A stretch of DNA of 11,899 nt from Marinisporobacter balticus. Lineage in GTDB: Bacteria > Bacillota > Clostridia > Peptostreptococcales > Thermotaleaceae. How positions within the stretch are numbered: position 1 is the first letter of the stretch; every line of letters begins with the position of its first letter. Made by a program: the position numbers and the translations under genes. The stretch spans positions 1-11,899 of the forward strand of contig NZ_SLWV01000048.1 of the NCBI RefSeq assembly GCF_004345705.1, read 5' to 3'. The notes under the pieces were generated by a model. The model had not been told where the DNA came from and made no database searches. It saw only the letters and a program-made list of their open reading frames with translations. This document shows positions 1 through 6,481 of this stretch, one piece after another.

Positions 1-146
1 TTTTATATTACAGCAACATGAAATATTTTACAATTCTAAATAATAATTAAGATCCTTGATCATCAGGAACTTTGTTATGTAACTGATTGTTATTTAAGTA
101 TCATAAATCAAAACCTAGTACTTTTTACACGTATCTTGTATAGCTA
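1..146. other. Non-coding left edge
   Basis: No open frame with a ribosome binding site is visible here. An imperfect palindrome around TGATCA (about 53-70) could form a weak hairpin downstream of the membrane protein gene on the minus strand. Its paired arms are only about four bases and it is followed by an AT-rich stretch rather than a clean T-run, so I do not call it a terminator. Confidence 0.4.
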
Positions 147-485
147 TCATCTCAAATTAATCCAATATTTTATATATCGATAGGTAAGGAGAATACCAAC
201 ACATATAGGCATGGCATATGTTTTAGGAAAATTCAATAAAAAAAGAATATATACAGCTAATATATATATTACTACCCCTATTGTTAAGTTTATTAGCGCC
301 ATTTCAATTGTCATGTTAATGTTTTTAATAAAAAAATATGTGTAAATACCTAAACATAAAATTCCAAATACAATTAAATAGGGTGTAGCATATATTCCCT
401 CGTTATAATCTATAAAAAAGTATCCTAATCCACCTAATAAAAAAACTACAACTGTTAAAATGACTTTTTCTACTGTATTTTCCAT
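147..485 (-). CDS. Small four-helix integral membrane protein, unknown function
   Basis: The 112-residue product is almost entirely hydrophobic. I see four likely transmembrane segments at roughly residues 6-24, 33-53, 58-82 and 88-104, separated by short polar turns such as IDYNEG and KNINM, so it should sit in the cytoplasmic membrane. I recognise no family and no catalytic motif. The ATG start at 485 is well supported by AAAGGAG about nine bases upstream. The gene stands alone, bordered on the 5' side by the decayed IS3 element, so its original operon context may have been lost. It could be a small immunity-type or sensor-associated membrane protein, but nothing in the sequence shows which. 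Confidence 0.7.
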   Translation of the reverse strand: MENTVEKVILTVVVFLLGGLGYFFIDYNEGIYATPYLIVFGILCLGIYTYFFIKNINMTIEMALINLTIGVVIYILAVYILFLLNFPKTYAMPICVGILLTYRYIKYWINLR

Positions 486-573
486 ATAAAAAAACTCCTT
501 TAATCCCTCTCTTTATTTAAGCCTATTTCGGTAGTACTCACTTAAGTTTGAAGATAATCCCATAGTATAGTAA

Positions 574-834
574 CATGGAATATTTTTCAAAGAGTTTGTT
601 CATTGGTATAACAATAGTCACTATCATAGTGGCATTAATTATATGACACCAAATGATAGATATAATGGTAACGGAAAAACCATTATGGATAAGCAAAAAA
701 AAGTCTATGAAAAAGCAAAAAAGCAACATCCAGAGAGATAGGCTAATGATATACGTAATTGGAAGCTTCCAGAAACCGTTGCATTGAACCCAGTTAGAGA
801 AAAAGAACATATAGATGCTAAGATAAGTGGATAG
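574..834 (+). pseudogene. IS3-family transposase, C-terminal remnant with in-frame stop
   Basis: Reading plus from 574 gives the classic C-terminal end of an IS3-family OrfB integrase: an FVHWYNNSHYHSGI block, then MTPNDRYNG, then KVYEKAKKQHPER, and finally a NWKLPETVALNPVRE-type tail. The WYN..H.HSGI and Y.TP motifs lie just after the catalytic core in this family. A TAG at 739-741 interrupts the frame directly after HPER, and the frame is closed on the left by TAA at 571-573. The D-D-E core and everything before it are missing. This is a dead fragment covering about the last 85 codons of a gene that normally has about 280. The frame open on the opposite strand is only its shadow. Confidence 0.82.
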
Positions 835-866
835 ACTAGTTTGACGAAGTGAACTATTTACATGAG

Positions 867-940
867 GTAAGTATGGTAGCCTATTTTGGGCGTTGCCTTC
901 TTCAGATGGCTACGCATAGGGCAAGCAAAAGCATACTTAC
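867..940 (+). repeat. Nested inverted repeat in the IS3 remnant
   Basis: GTAAGTATG (867-875) is the exact reverse complement of CATACTTAC (932-940). Immediately inside it, GTAGCC (876-881) pairs with GGCTAC (908-913), and a small GGC/GCC hairpin sits within that. The whole can form a branched hairpin between the transposase stop and the element's right end. Its role is unknown; transcription termination or a structure used in transposition are both possible. Confidence 0.6.
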
Positions 941-1047
941 GGAGGCTCAATGTCAATAGCAAACCGGAAGATTCAAATACGCTTGAAAAATTACTTTTGA
1001 AAATTTCATGCGACATTTTTTTTTGACAAACTCCGACACTATCATAA

Positions 1048-1830
1048 CTATTTAATAAACTCGTCATAATGATTATATTCAGGATTATATTTGTATATTT
1101 CTTTAAGGTTTTTACTACCAAAATATAAAATATCATCCTTATATATGAGCCCAATTCTAACAGGTTCTTTTTCCTCACCTTTAACTATTAGATCGTTTGG
1201 GAAATCAAAAGATATAATATTATCTTTTATGATAACTTCTGATTTATATGTATGGATAACTGGAAGACCACTTCCATAGATCATGCTAAGAGCATATTTT
1301 GTATCATTCTTTTCATAAAAGTATATGCCATACCCAGCAAAACCATCTTCTAGTGTACTCCATTCTCTTTTTTTAATAGTATTCCATATCTCATCTTCAG
1401 TTAATTTAGTTGTTTTTTCTATCAAATAGACAATATCTGTTTCTTTTCTAACCTTAAAAACAACATTATCCTCTGAATTTATACTGCTCCTAAAGGTATT
1501 AATATTAATACCTAAATTACTAGGATAACCTATTATTTCACAAACAACTTCTTTGTCTTTTACAAATACAAAATGTGGCATACCCTCACTTACAGTTTCA
1601 CTTACTTTTGCTTTAAAACCAATAATTTCTTGCACCATTTTTTTAGATGTATAGGGTGCAAATGAGTATACTGTGTCCCATTCAAATGGAGTAATATCCT
1701 TTAGTCCAATCTCTGTTTCATCACGCAATTCTTTAATAGTATCTGTAAATTTTTTCTCATTTGTACTTCTTTGAGATGTGCATGCCACTAAAATAAGGAC
1801 ACACATCATCAATACGATCATTCTCTTCAT
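1048..1830 (-). CDS. Predicted lipoprotein, unknown function
   Basis: The 260-residue product starts with MKRM, a hydrophobic stretch and a clear lipobox, LVAC, with the acylated Cys at residue 17, followed by polar TSQRSTNEKK. It should therefore be exported by Sec, cleaved by signal peptidase II and anchored to the outer face of the membrane. The rest is a soluble, beta-rich and charged domain with no motif I can assign. The start at 1830 is supported by AGGGGGTC about ten bases upstream. The gene is transcribed alone toward the IS3 remnant; the next minus-strand gene upstream is separated from it by a likely terminator. It appears intact. Confidence 0.8.
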   Translation of the reverse strand: MKRMIVLMMCVLILVACTSQRSTNEKKFTDTIKELRDETEIGLKDITPFEWDTVYSFAPYTSKKMVQEIIGFKAKVSETVSEGMPHFVFVKDKEVVCEIIGYPSNLGININTFRSSINSEDNVVFKVRKETDIVYLIEKTTKLTEDEIWNTIKKREWSTLEDGFAGYGIYFYEKNDTKYALSMIYGSGLPVIHTYKSEVIIKDNIISFDFPNDLIVKGEEKEPVRIGLIYKDDILYFGSKNLKEIYKYNPEYNHYDEFIK

Positions 1831-1939
1831 AATCTATGACCCCCTATATTCTTTATTCTCTTTATTAGAATACCACATTTTACCTATTATACTCAACAAG
1901 ATTACTAGGGGTGATTGTGGCACTTTTATAAAAAATAAA

Positions 1940-1962
1940 AACAAGAGCATTAAACGCTTGTT
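1940..1962 (-). terminator. Rho-independent terminator after the DJ-1-like gene
   Basis: On the minus strand AACAAG pairs with CTTGTT around a short inner G-C pair and an AT-rich loop, and the hairpin runs straight into a T-rich tract (TTTTATTTTTTATA). It lies about 80 bases past the stop of the DJ-1-like gene and before the lipoprotein gene, which suggests the two are separate transcripts. Confidence 0.55.
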
Positions 1963-2039
1963 GATGAACGCTCCTTTTTCAAGAAAAAAAATAGCAAGCA
2001 TACATTTTCTGATTTGTCTTAAAATCGAACGATATGGCG

Positions 2040-2600
2040 TTACTTTTGATAGAAACCCAACTTGTTAAATTTATACCATTCGTCGATTTTTTCTACAGGA
2101 TTAACATTCAAATACAACATAATTTCCCTAGCGAATTCTAAAGAAGCCGTACCATTTGCAGTTATGATATCCGAATTACAAACGGCTTGTTTTTCAACAA
2201 AATTACTGTCGCCCTTGTAGTGTGGCGCTTGTGACTTCATATACGTAAGTGTATTGCCTGAATGTCGGATATTATCCAAATATCCGTTCTCTGCCATAAA
2301 ATTAGCGGCATTACAGATTGCTGCTACTAGAATATGATGCTTGATGGCATACGCTACCACAGGTTCAATGGCATTGTTTTTCTGTTCCATCCAAGCGTGA
2401 CCCCCAATCAAAAGCAACATCTCGAAATTTTTTGGGTAATCACTTATAGAATAATTAGGAATGATTCGAAAACCGCCCATAGAAGTTTTAGGTTCTTTGT
2501 CCAGACTTAAAGTTTTTACAATATAATCCGTTTCTGATCCATTGAGTTCTGAACAAATATAAGCACTTTCCCAATCTGCATATCCATCAAAAATAAACAC
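2040..2600 (-). CDS. DJ-1/PfpI family glutamine-amidotransferase-like protein, 5' end probably frameshifted
   Basis: The protein opens with FIFDGYADWE and carries LVAAICNAANFMAENG, the nucleophile-elbow region of DJ-1/PfpI proteins. C96 is the expected nucleophile and E11 the expected partner acid, counted from the GTG at 2600; a later RHSGN matches the family's usual RH(T/S)SN. Relatives act as cysteine-based hydrolases, chaperones or stress proteins; the substrate is unknown. The length is normal (about 186-195 residues). The start is odd: AAGGAAG and an ATG at 2616 are well placed, but that ATG is one base out of frame. Removing one A from the A4 run (2610-2613) would give MKEILVFIFDGYADWE, a typical N-terminus. 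Without it, translation must start at the GTG, which lacks a ribosome binding site, or the gene is silent. A sequencing error is possible. Confidence 0.8.
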   Translation of the reverse strand: MFIFDGYADWESAYICSELNGSETDYIVKTLSLDKEPKTSMGGFRIIPNYSISDYPKNFEMLLLIGGHAWMEQKNNAIEPVVAYAIKHHILVAAICNAANFMAENGYLDNIRHSGNTLTYMKSQAPHYKGDSNFVEKQAVCNSDIITANGTASLEFAREIMLYLNVNPVEKIDEWYKFNKLGFYQK

Positions 2601-2651
2601 AAGTATTTCTTTTCATCGTAACACTTCCTTTCTTAAGTATTGTACAACAAA

Positions 2652-2677
2652 AAAGATGACACCTATATGTCATCTTT
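2652..2677 (-). terminator. Rho-independent terminator overlapping the regulator's stop codon
   Basis: AAAGATGACA (2652-2661) and TGTCATCTTT (2668-2677) form a perfect ten-base stem with a six-base loop, and the minus strand continues as TTTGTTG. The stop codon of the WYL-tail gene at 2663-2665 lies in the loop and the last Lys-Asp-Asp codons lie in the stem. Part of the transcription would stop before the DJ-1-like gene just downstream. Confidence 0.75.
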
Positions 2678-2998
2678 ATAGAGCGCATTTATTCTTTTTA
2701 TTCTGGTTTTTACTGCTTCTTTTAGTTCAAGAGGTGCTATAACTTTAACTTTGTCTTGAAGGCTGAAAACTAAATTAGTAGCCCATGCTAAGTCAGAAAC
2801 AGCAAATAGAATCTGCCCCTTTTCTTCTGTACTGCTAATCCTATGAAAAAATTTAGCATCTATCTTATCTGTTAAAAGGAATTCATTCGTAACATCATAT
2901 TCTAGTACAACTTCAAACCTTTCTGCTAATTTTTGTATTGTAGTCCTGTCTGTATTGGCAAGGACATTTAAAATTCCTAGTAATCTATCAATTTTCAT
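2663..2998 (-). CDS. YafY-type HTH/WYL regulator with internal deletion
   Basis: Residues 1-30 (MKIDRLLGILNVLANTD, then TIQKLAERFEV) are the winged-HTH start of YafY/DeoR-like regulators. In intact proteins FEVS is followed by the recognition helix RRTI.RDI. Here the chain jumps at about residue 30 to VLEYDVTNEF and then to WATNLVFSLQDKVKVIAPLELKEAV, which belongs to the C-terminal part of a WYL-domain protein. Such regulators have about 300 residues, so roughly 190 have been lost, in frame, including the recognition helix and the WYL ligand core. It is either a pseudogene or a small residual protein. No strong ribosome binding site is visible. The gene lies directly upstream of the DJ-1-like gene, which it may once have controlled. 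Confidence 0.72.
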   Translation of the reverse strand: MKIDRLLGILNVLANTDRTTIQKLAERFEVVLEYDVTNEFLLTDKIDAKFFHRISSTEEKGQILFAVSDLAWATNLVFSLQDKVKVIAPLELKEAVKTRIKRINALYKDDI

Positions 2999-3408
2999 AA
3001 TAACACGCTTTCTTGAATCTTTTTCTATACTTTAGGGGCCTTTCTCTCCCCCATTAATATTTTAGTTAATGCATGTAAAAAAATACTGGAGTTTGTGAAA
3101 TATTAGAATAAGCAATTCATATTCAATAATTTTGATGATAAATAATCAAAATATAAAATCTACTACTTTGGAATTTAAATTTTCACGCATTGCTACAAGT
3201 GTGTTTTTAGAAATACCCAAGCCTAAAAACGCACATATAATTATAAATTTATTGACTGCATATTTTTATAGTTTCACGAACATTATGGGTGATTTGAGCA
3301 TAGACTTTAATGAAAGTTAAAAGTTTTATTATATTTTGTATAAGTTTACTTTACTTTTTGATAACTTTAGTTTACTATTAATGGTGTAATAAATATTTAA
3401 AAGGAGGT
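2999..3408. other. Intergenic stretch between divergent regulators
   Basis: This 410-base AT-rich stretch should hold the divergent promoters of the WYL-tail gene (minus) and the Xre gene (plus). An open frame of about 62 codons on the plus strand (3132-3320) lacks a ribosome binding site and recognisable homology, so I do not call it. A minus-strand frame through about 3160-3265 is also open but lacks a start. Confidence 0.5.
3343..3376 (+). promoter_or_regulatory. Repeated AGTTTACT octamer, candidate operator
   Basis: AGTTTACT occurs at 3343-3350 and again at 3369-3376, 26 bases apart, in the leader just before the Xre-type gene. Two direct copies on roughly the same face of the helix are a common layout for an autoregulating Xre repressor. 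This is inferred from position only. Confidence 0.3.
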
Positions 3409-3420
3409 GTGGTGTTCAAA

Positions 3421-3660
3421 TTGAAAAAAGATGAGTTTGGAGATTCTATTAAGAATAAGGTATATGAGTTTCGTGTACTTAAGCGATTGACACAAAGTGA
3501 ATTAGCCAAGGCTGTAGGGGTATCAAAGCAAACAATTTTTGTTATGGAAAAAAATAATTATTCTCCATCATTAGTTTTAGCTTACCGAATTGCTGATTTT
3601 TTTCAAGTTGATATTAAAGATATTTTTACTTATGTAGGAAAGGATGATAATAATGATTGA
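3421..3660 (+). CDS. Xre-family helix-turn-helix transcriptional regulator
   Basis: A short Cro/CI-type HTH protein of about 79 residues. The HTH is clear: LTQSELAKAVGVSKQTI (helices 2-3), then NYSPSLVLAYRIADFFQVDIKDIF, typical of small stand-alone Xre regulators in Bacillota. It should bind DNA as a dimer. The excellent AAGGAGG at 3401-3407 lies too close to GTG 3409 or 3412, so I prefer the TTG at 3421 (M-K-K-D-E-F). The longer GTG forms add only V-F-K-type residues. The stop overlaps the next gene, indicating translational coupling. Small Xre proteins paired with a small membrane protein carrying a (K)PDER motif are common, and regulator and membrane protein probably work as a unit. Confidence 0.85.
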   Translation: MKKDEFGDSIKNKVYEFRVLKRLTQSELAKAVGVSKQTIFVMEKNNYSPSLVLAYRIADFFQVDIKDIFTYVGKDDNND

Positions 3661-3982
3661 TATATTAGATAAATGGATGGATAGTAGTGTATATAATTTT
3701 AATATATTTGTTGGAATAACAACGATATTAGCAATTATATCAATAATTGCGATGTTTTATTTTTATAAGCAAATAGGAAAGCCCGATGAGAGAACCAGTA
3801 TAATTTATTTAAAAGTATCAACTACGATGTTTTCAACGCTTGTATGCGCAATAGCTGTTTATATTTCTTGGGTTGACAGTAATATTATTTATTTTAGACA
3901 GTATTTGCTTTTTATATTTTCTATTTCTCTTCTTGCAGGAGCAATAATGTCTGCAATTCAATATAAAAAAGATTTTTCTTAA
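3653..3982 (+). CDS. Small membrane protein with GKPDERT motif, partner of the Xre regulator
   Basis: About 109 residues with three likely transmembrane segments: residues 15-38, roughly 55-75, and 82-101. Between the first two lies the polar KQIGKPDERTSIIYLK stretch. A (G)K.DERT motif after the first helix is typical of small DUF2178-like membrane proteins encoded next to Xre regulators; I name that family as a resemblance only. I prefer ATG 3653 over ATG 3644 because AGGAAAGG ends nine bases before it. The ATG overlaps the end of the upstream Xre gene, so the two are co-translated. A terminator follows directly, defining a two-gene operon. Function unknown; membrane-linked control of the regulator or of stress tolerance is plausible. 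Confidence 0.78.
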   Translation: MIDILDKWMDSSVYNFNIFVGITTILAIISIIAMFYFYKQIGKPDERTSIIYLKVSTTMFSTLVCAIAVYISWVDSNIIYFRQYLLFIFSISLLAGAIMSAIQYKKDFS

Positions 3983-3999
3983 TATAAATTTTAAAATAT

Positions 4000-4026
4000 A
4001 AACCTCCTTAGAAATAAGGTGGTTTT
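4000..4026 (+). terminator. Rho-independent terminator of the Xre/membrane-protein operon
   Basis: AAACCTCCTTA, a GAAA tetraloop and TAAGGTGGTTT form an eleven-position stem with a single T-T mismatch, followed by T residues. It lies 17 bases after the membrane-protein stop. Confidence 0.8.
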
Positions 4027-4097
4027 ACCATATAAAAACACCTAAATTAAGATCGTTATTTATTACTTTTATATTCCAGGAATGTATTGAAATTACT

Positions 4098-4310
4098 TCA
4101 TTTGAAGCATATTATTTTATCTGAAAAAAGTAACGAATCTCCATCTTCATCGATGTTTATCACTCTCCAAAGTATCGGAACAGCGTTGTATTTCCCAAAT
4201 TGTATATAATCTCCTGTTTTCAGATCTATAGCTTGCTGATGACTACATCCTGTCATAAAGCCTAAAATAAGTAAGATGTATAGTAGGCTTGCAATAAATT
4301 TCTTTTTCAT
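4098..4310 (-). CDS. Truncated lipoprotein with the start of a DUF6273-like domain
   Basis: The product of 70 residues starts MKKKF, then a hydrophobic stretch and the lipobox FMTGC with Cys at residue 22, so it should be a membrane-anchored lipoprotein. After it comes LKTGDYIQFGKYNAVPILWR, then VINIDEDGDSLLFSDKIICFK. This strongly resembles the opening of DUF6273 domains, where (Y)I.FG.Y...PI.WRVI is followed by LL.SD.II. Those domains normally continue for more than 100 residues, but here TGA follows IICFK and I find no continuation in other frames. The start has a good AAAGGAG six bases upstream. I read it as a 3'-truncated gene that may still give a short lipoprotein. Confidence 0.65.
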   Translation of the reverse strand: MKKKFIASLLYILLILGFMTGCSHQQAIDLKTGDYIQFGKYNAVPILWRVINIDEDGDSLLFSDKIICFK

Positions 4311-4666
4311 AACGGCTCCTTTTAGTTTTAAAAAGACTTAATACTTACTAATTATTAGTTTAATGTATAAATTGTCTAAACCTATTTCCGATGAAAAATC
4401 ATTCAAACCAATCGAAAATACATTAAATTTTATTAGGATTGAGAATCCTGTTTTCATGTCGAAAGGTGTATAAATCTATTAATCGTGTATATAAAGGGAT
4501 ACAGCCGAAATACGTGCAAAATTGAGCCACATGATGGATATTAATTCCAACACGTGGCTTGTATTGTTTTGATAGTAATATTTCATGTGACATATTTTTT
4601 GAAAAACATGCATTAATTCAATCGGAAAAATTGGAATATTATGTTCATAATTTCATTTTTTTCATT
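4311..4666. other. Intergenic stretch with hairpin and possible decayed tails
   Basis: No credible gene is visible. On the plus strand a short open tail ends in YKGIQPKYVQN before TGA at about 4522-4524, which looks like the C-terminus of a lost protein. AGCCACATG (4525-4533) and CACGTGGCT (4551-4559) form a hairpin that pairs best on the minus strand, using a G-U pair; it may serve as a weak terminator for the effector-binding gene. TTTCATGTGACAT at 4581-4593 resembles the proposed IS3 end near 1004. Confidence 0.45.
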
Positions 4667-5125
4667 CTACTGAATGGCAATATATAAATAACAATGTGAT
4701 TTTCCATCTTTCGTATATTCACTGGGAACGGTACTCTCATAATCCTCGGCAAATGATCTCTTTATATTGCCTGATTTTTGCTCAAGCCATACTTTTTCCC
4801 ATGCTTTTCTTGTACATACACCTATTTCTCCGTTTTCATCTGTTTCATCATATTTTTTATATAAGCCTTTACTTACTGCTGTTTCCATTTTTTGAAAAAA
4901 GTCAACGGTTACAGCCATGATGGTAAGGTCATAATCTCCACTTTCATCACTGGAATAATTACTGTATTTTGAAACTGGAGAAACGCCTTGTTGAAAAGTA
5001 TGCGCGGTATCAAAAATAATGGGTAGTTTTCCGCTCGTAATATCCCTCCAAATTTCACCAATTTTTTTTGTTCCTTCTTCAGAATTATTTGTTCGTATGG
5101 TTACTTCTTGCAATGTATAAGCCAT
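4667..5125 (-). CDS. AraC effector-binding / GyrI-like domain protein
   Basis: The protein has 152 residues and consists of a stand-alone effector-binding domain of the kind attached to AraC/MerR activators such as Rob and BmrR, and found free in GyrI/SbmC proteins. Supporting segments are YTLQEVTIRTNN at the start (first strand), GEIWRDITSGKLP, the VSPVSKYSNYSSDESGDYDL stretch, AWEKVWLEQ with the usual W..VW helix, and EDYESTVPSEY near the end. In other members such domains bind hydrophobic or cationic ligands or protein partners; there is no DNA-binding domain here. The ATG at 5125 is preceded by AAGGAGAGGAG seven bases away. It is a single cytoplasmic gene, intact in length, lying between a truncated lipoprotein gene and a dead IS. 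Confidence 0.75.
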   Translation of the reverse strand: MAYTLQEVTIRTNNSEEGTKKIGEIWRDITSGKLPIIFDTAHTFQQGVSPVSKYSNYSSDESGDYDLTIMAVTVDFFQKMETAVSKGLYKKYDETDENGEIGVCTRKAWEKVWLEQKSGNIKRSFAEDYESTVPSEYTKDGKSHCYLYIAIQ

Positions 5126-5229
5126 AGTTTTACTCCTCTCCTTATATAATAATTACTATTTGCCATTGGATTATGTAAATAATCTTTACTTCACAGTATA
5201 ATACCTATGTGACTTACTGATTATCAATA

Positions 5230-5994
5230 TTATACCATATTTACAAACTTATAGAATCTACTAATATGGACTATATATGTAAACTGGATTGTCAGGTTAG
5301 TAATCCTATATTGATACGGTATTAAATATCCTAGTGATGAATGAATCCTATAATTGTTGAACCAGTTTACATAATCAGCTAATTGGTATTTTAGATCATC
5401 AAGTCTTTCGAAAGTTTGTCCCTTTACAAATTCAGTTTTGATAATCTTAAAGGTAGCGTCTGCTACTGCATTATCATATGGGCAGCCTTTCATGCTTAAA
5501 GAACGTTTGATATGGAATGTTTCTAATGTTTCGTCTATCAGTTGATTTTTAAATTCATTGCCTCTGTCTGTATGAAATACTTGGATGTTCTCAAGATTTG
5601 TATTTACCTTTGAAAATGCTTTTGCTACTAAACTGGCATCTTTATTTCGACCTGCACTGTAACCTATTATTTCTCGGTTAAAGAGATCTATGAGGATACA
5701 GATGTAATGCCAATTCGTACCAACGCTAACATAAGTTAAATCACTTACTGCAACATTTTTATTACGTTTGCGAAGCGCAATAAGTTCTTGCTCTTCAGGA
5801 GTACGATTATCTTTTTTCTTAAAAGAACCAGTATTTTCTGATTGCTTGATCCATTTATCTAATAAGGAAGCGGAAATATCATATTCTCTGACAATATCGC
5901 ATTTTTGCTTATCATTTAGGTATAGTTGAACGAATTGATTTTTAAATTCATGCGTATATGTACGGCGTTTTCTTTTTTTGTTTGAATCGGTCAT
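5230..5994 (-). pseudogene. IS3-family (IS150-like) transposase, OrfA-OrfB fused by internal deletion
   Basis: Residues 1-79 are OrfA: KRKRRTYTHEFKNQFVQLYL, then the HTH DIVREYDISASLLDKWIKQS. At about residue 80 the chain jumps into the OrfB integrase core: VSDLTYVSVGTNWHYICILI, HTDRGNEFKNQ, CPYDNAVADATFK, then YVNWFNNYRIHSSLGYLIP. The leucine zipper of OrfA, the frameshift region and the OrfB N-terminal domain are missing, leaving 254 residues instead of roughly 370-400. In the D-D-E triad, D85 and D143 are present, but the expected Glu in DNAVAEATFK is Asp179. Both changes should abolish transposition. The start ATG has AAAGGAG seven bases upstream. The open C-terminus beyond QFTYIV probably reads through the element's end. 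Confidence 0.85.
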
Positions 5995-6062
5995 GGTTAT
6001 TCTCCTTTGTCTTAATAAATTTATTGTACATGACCTTAAAATATCTGTCTACTTGACATGTA
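5230..6062 (-). mobile_element. Inactive IS3/IS150-group insertion sequence
   Basis: The deleted transposase is preceded by a leader that includes ACATGTCAAGTAGACAG (6043-6059, minus), which I take as the element's left terminal repeat. On the right the AT-rich end near 5230-5270 is too diverged for me to match it. Both boundaries are approximate. It can be mobilised only in trans, if at all. Confidence 0.5.
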
Positions 6063-6161
6063 TCAGTTCAGATCACCAAGAGCTTAATTAATCCGTAAAC
6101 ATATATTTGAGGAATAGTTGAAAGCTAAATAGAATTTTATAACTATATCCATATTTTCTAA

Positions 6162-6208
6162 ATAATGTTAAAATAGATTTGAATAATTTATTCGCTAAAC
6201 TAATGGTT
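6162..6208 (+). repeat. 47-bp direct repeat, left copy
   Basis: This 47-base stretch recurs at 11118-11164 in the same orientation with 45 of 47 bases identical; the differences are at 6192 and 6195. It lies just outside the 51-codon peptide gene and just inside the IS3 remnant. The two copies are 4956 bases apart and enclose the whole sigma/holin/amidase and AlbA_2 region, like target-site or attachment-site repeats. No protein or RNA family is recognised in it. Confidence 0.85.
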
Positions 6209-6260
6209 AATGGGGAAATATGTAATTATTTGCAAAATATGATGCAAAGGAGAGAGTATA

Positions 6261-6416
6261 TTGAAATTAAAAATATGGCAAGAAAAACTTTTCTTTTTTT
6301 TGATAACTGTTTTAGTTGGAGTTATACTTGCTGTAACTATAGGAGGACCAATTGTTGTTGTTGTAATGGGCGCAATACCACTTCTCTATCATTTATCTAA
6401 AACACAACATAAATAA
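6261..6416 (+). CDS. 51-residue hydrophobic peptide (TTG start)
   Basis: AAAGGAGAG (6246-6254) is followed six bases later by TTG, opening a 51-codon frame that ends at TAA 6414-6416. The product is KLKIWQEK, then about 34 very hydrophobic residues (FFFLITVLVGVILAV, a GGP turn, IVVVVMGAIPLLY) and a basic tail HLSKTQHK. It should span or lie in the membrane as one long or two short helices around Gly28-Gly29-Pro30. I recognise no family. Size and amphipathic ends fit a small holin-like or type I toxin peptide, a leaderless-bacteriocin-like peptide, or an immunity peptide. Its transcript converges with the 146-residue protein's transcript on a shared terminator whose stem contains its stop codon. 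No cognate promoter is evident; the 47-bp repeat lies about 50 bases upstream. Confidence 0.62.
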   Translation: MKLKIWQEKLFFFLITVLVGVILAVTIGGPIVVVVMGAIPLLYHLSKTQHK

Positions 6417-6454
6417 AACTAAATCCCTTTGCAAAGGGATTTAGTTTTATTTAT
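6409..6454. terminator. Bidirectional terminator, perfect 23-bp inverted repeat
   Basis: The two halves 6409-6431 and 6432-6454 are exact reverse complements, centred on CCCTTTG/CAAAGGG with A-rich and T-rich flanks on either side. Transcribed either way it gives a strong hairpin ending in U residues. It separates the converging plus-strand peptide gene and minus-strand 146-residue gene. Confidence 0.92.
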
Positions 6455-6481
6455 TATTAATTATTACATCAATAATTGTAA

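Larger units (their letters stand above)
574..1036 (+). mobile_element. Decayed right half of an IS3-family insertion sequence
   Basis: The transposase remnant is followed by about 200 bases of non-coding DNA that ends in an AT-rich stretch containing TTTCATGCGACAT, a T-run and GACAAACTCCGA near 1004-1036. I read this as the right end of the element; that boundary is inference. The left end and the first part of the transposase gene are gone, so the copy cannot move by itself. The lipoprotein gene on the other strand stops only about 12 bases beyond the proposed end. Confidence 0.55.

Noticed and set aside
538..810. Minus-strand 90-codon frame
   Set aside because: It is the shadow of the IS3 transposase remnant on the plus strand, which has clear WYN..H.HSGI and HPER motifs.
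858..1178. Minus-strand 106-codon frame
   Set aside because: It runs across the IS end into the lipoprotein gene in another frame, without a ribosome binding site or recognisable domain.
3132..3320. Plus-strand 62-codon frame
   Set aside because: No ribosome binding site, no homology and low complexity; the DNA is very AT-rich.
6179..6400. Plus-strand 73-codon frame over the small peptide
   Set aside because: The TTG-start frame at 6261 has the ribosome binding site and a coherent membrane peptide; this one is its shadow.
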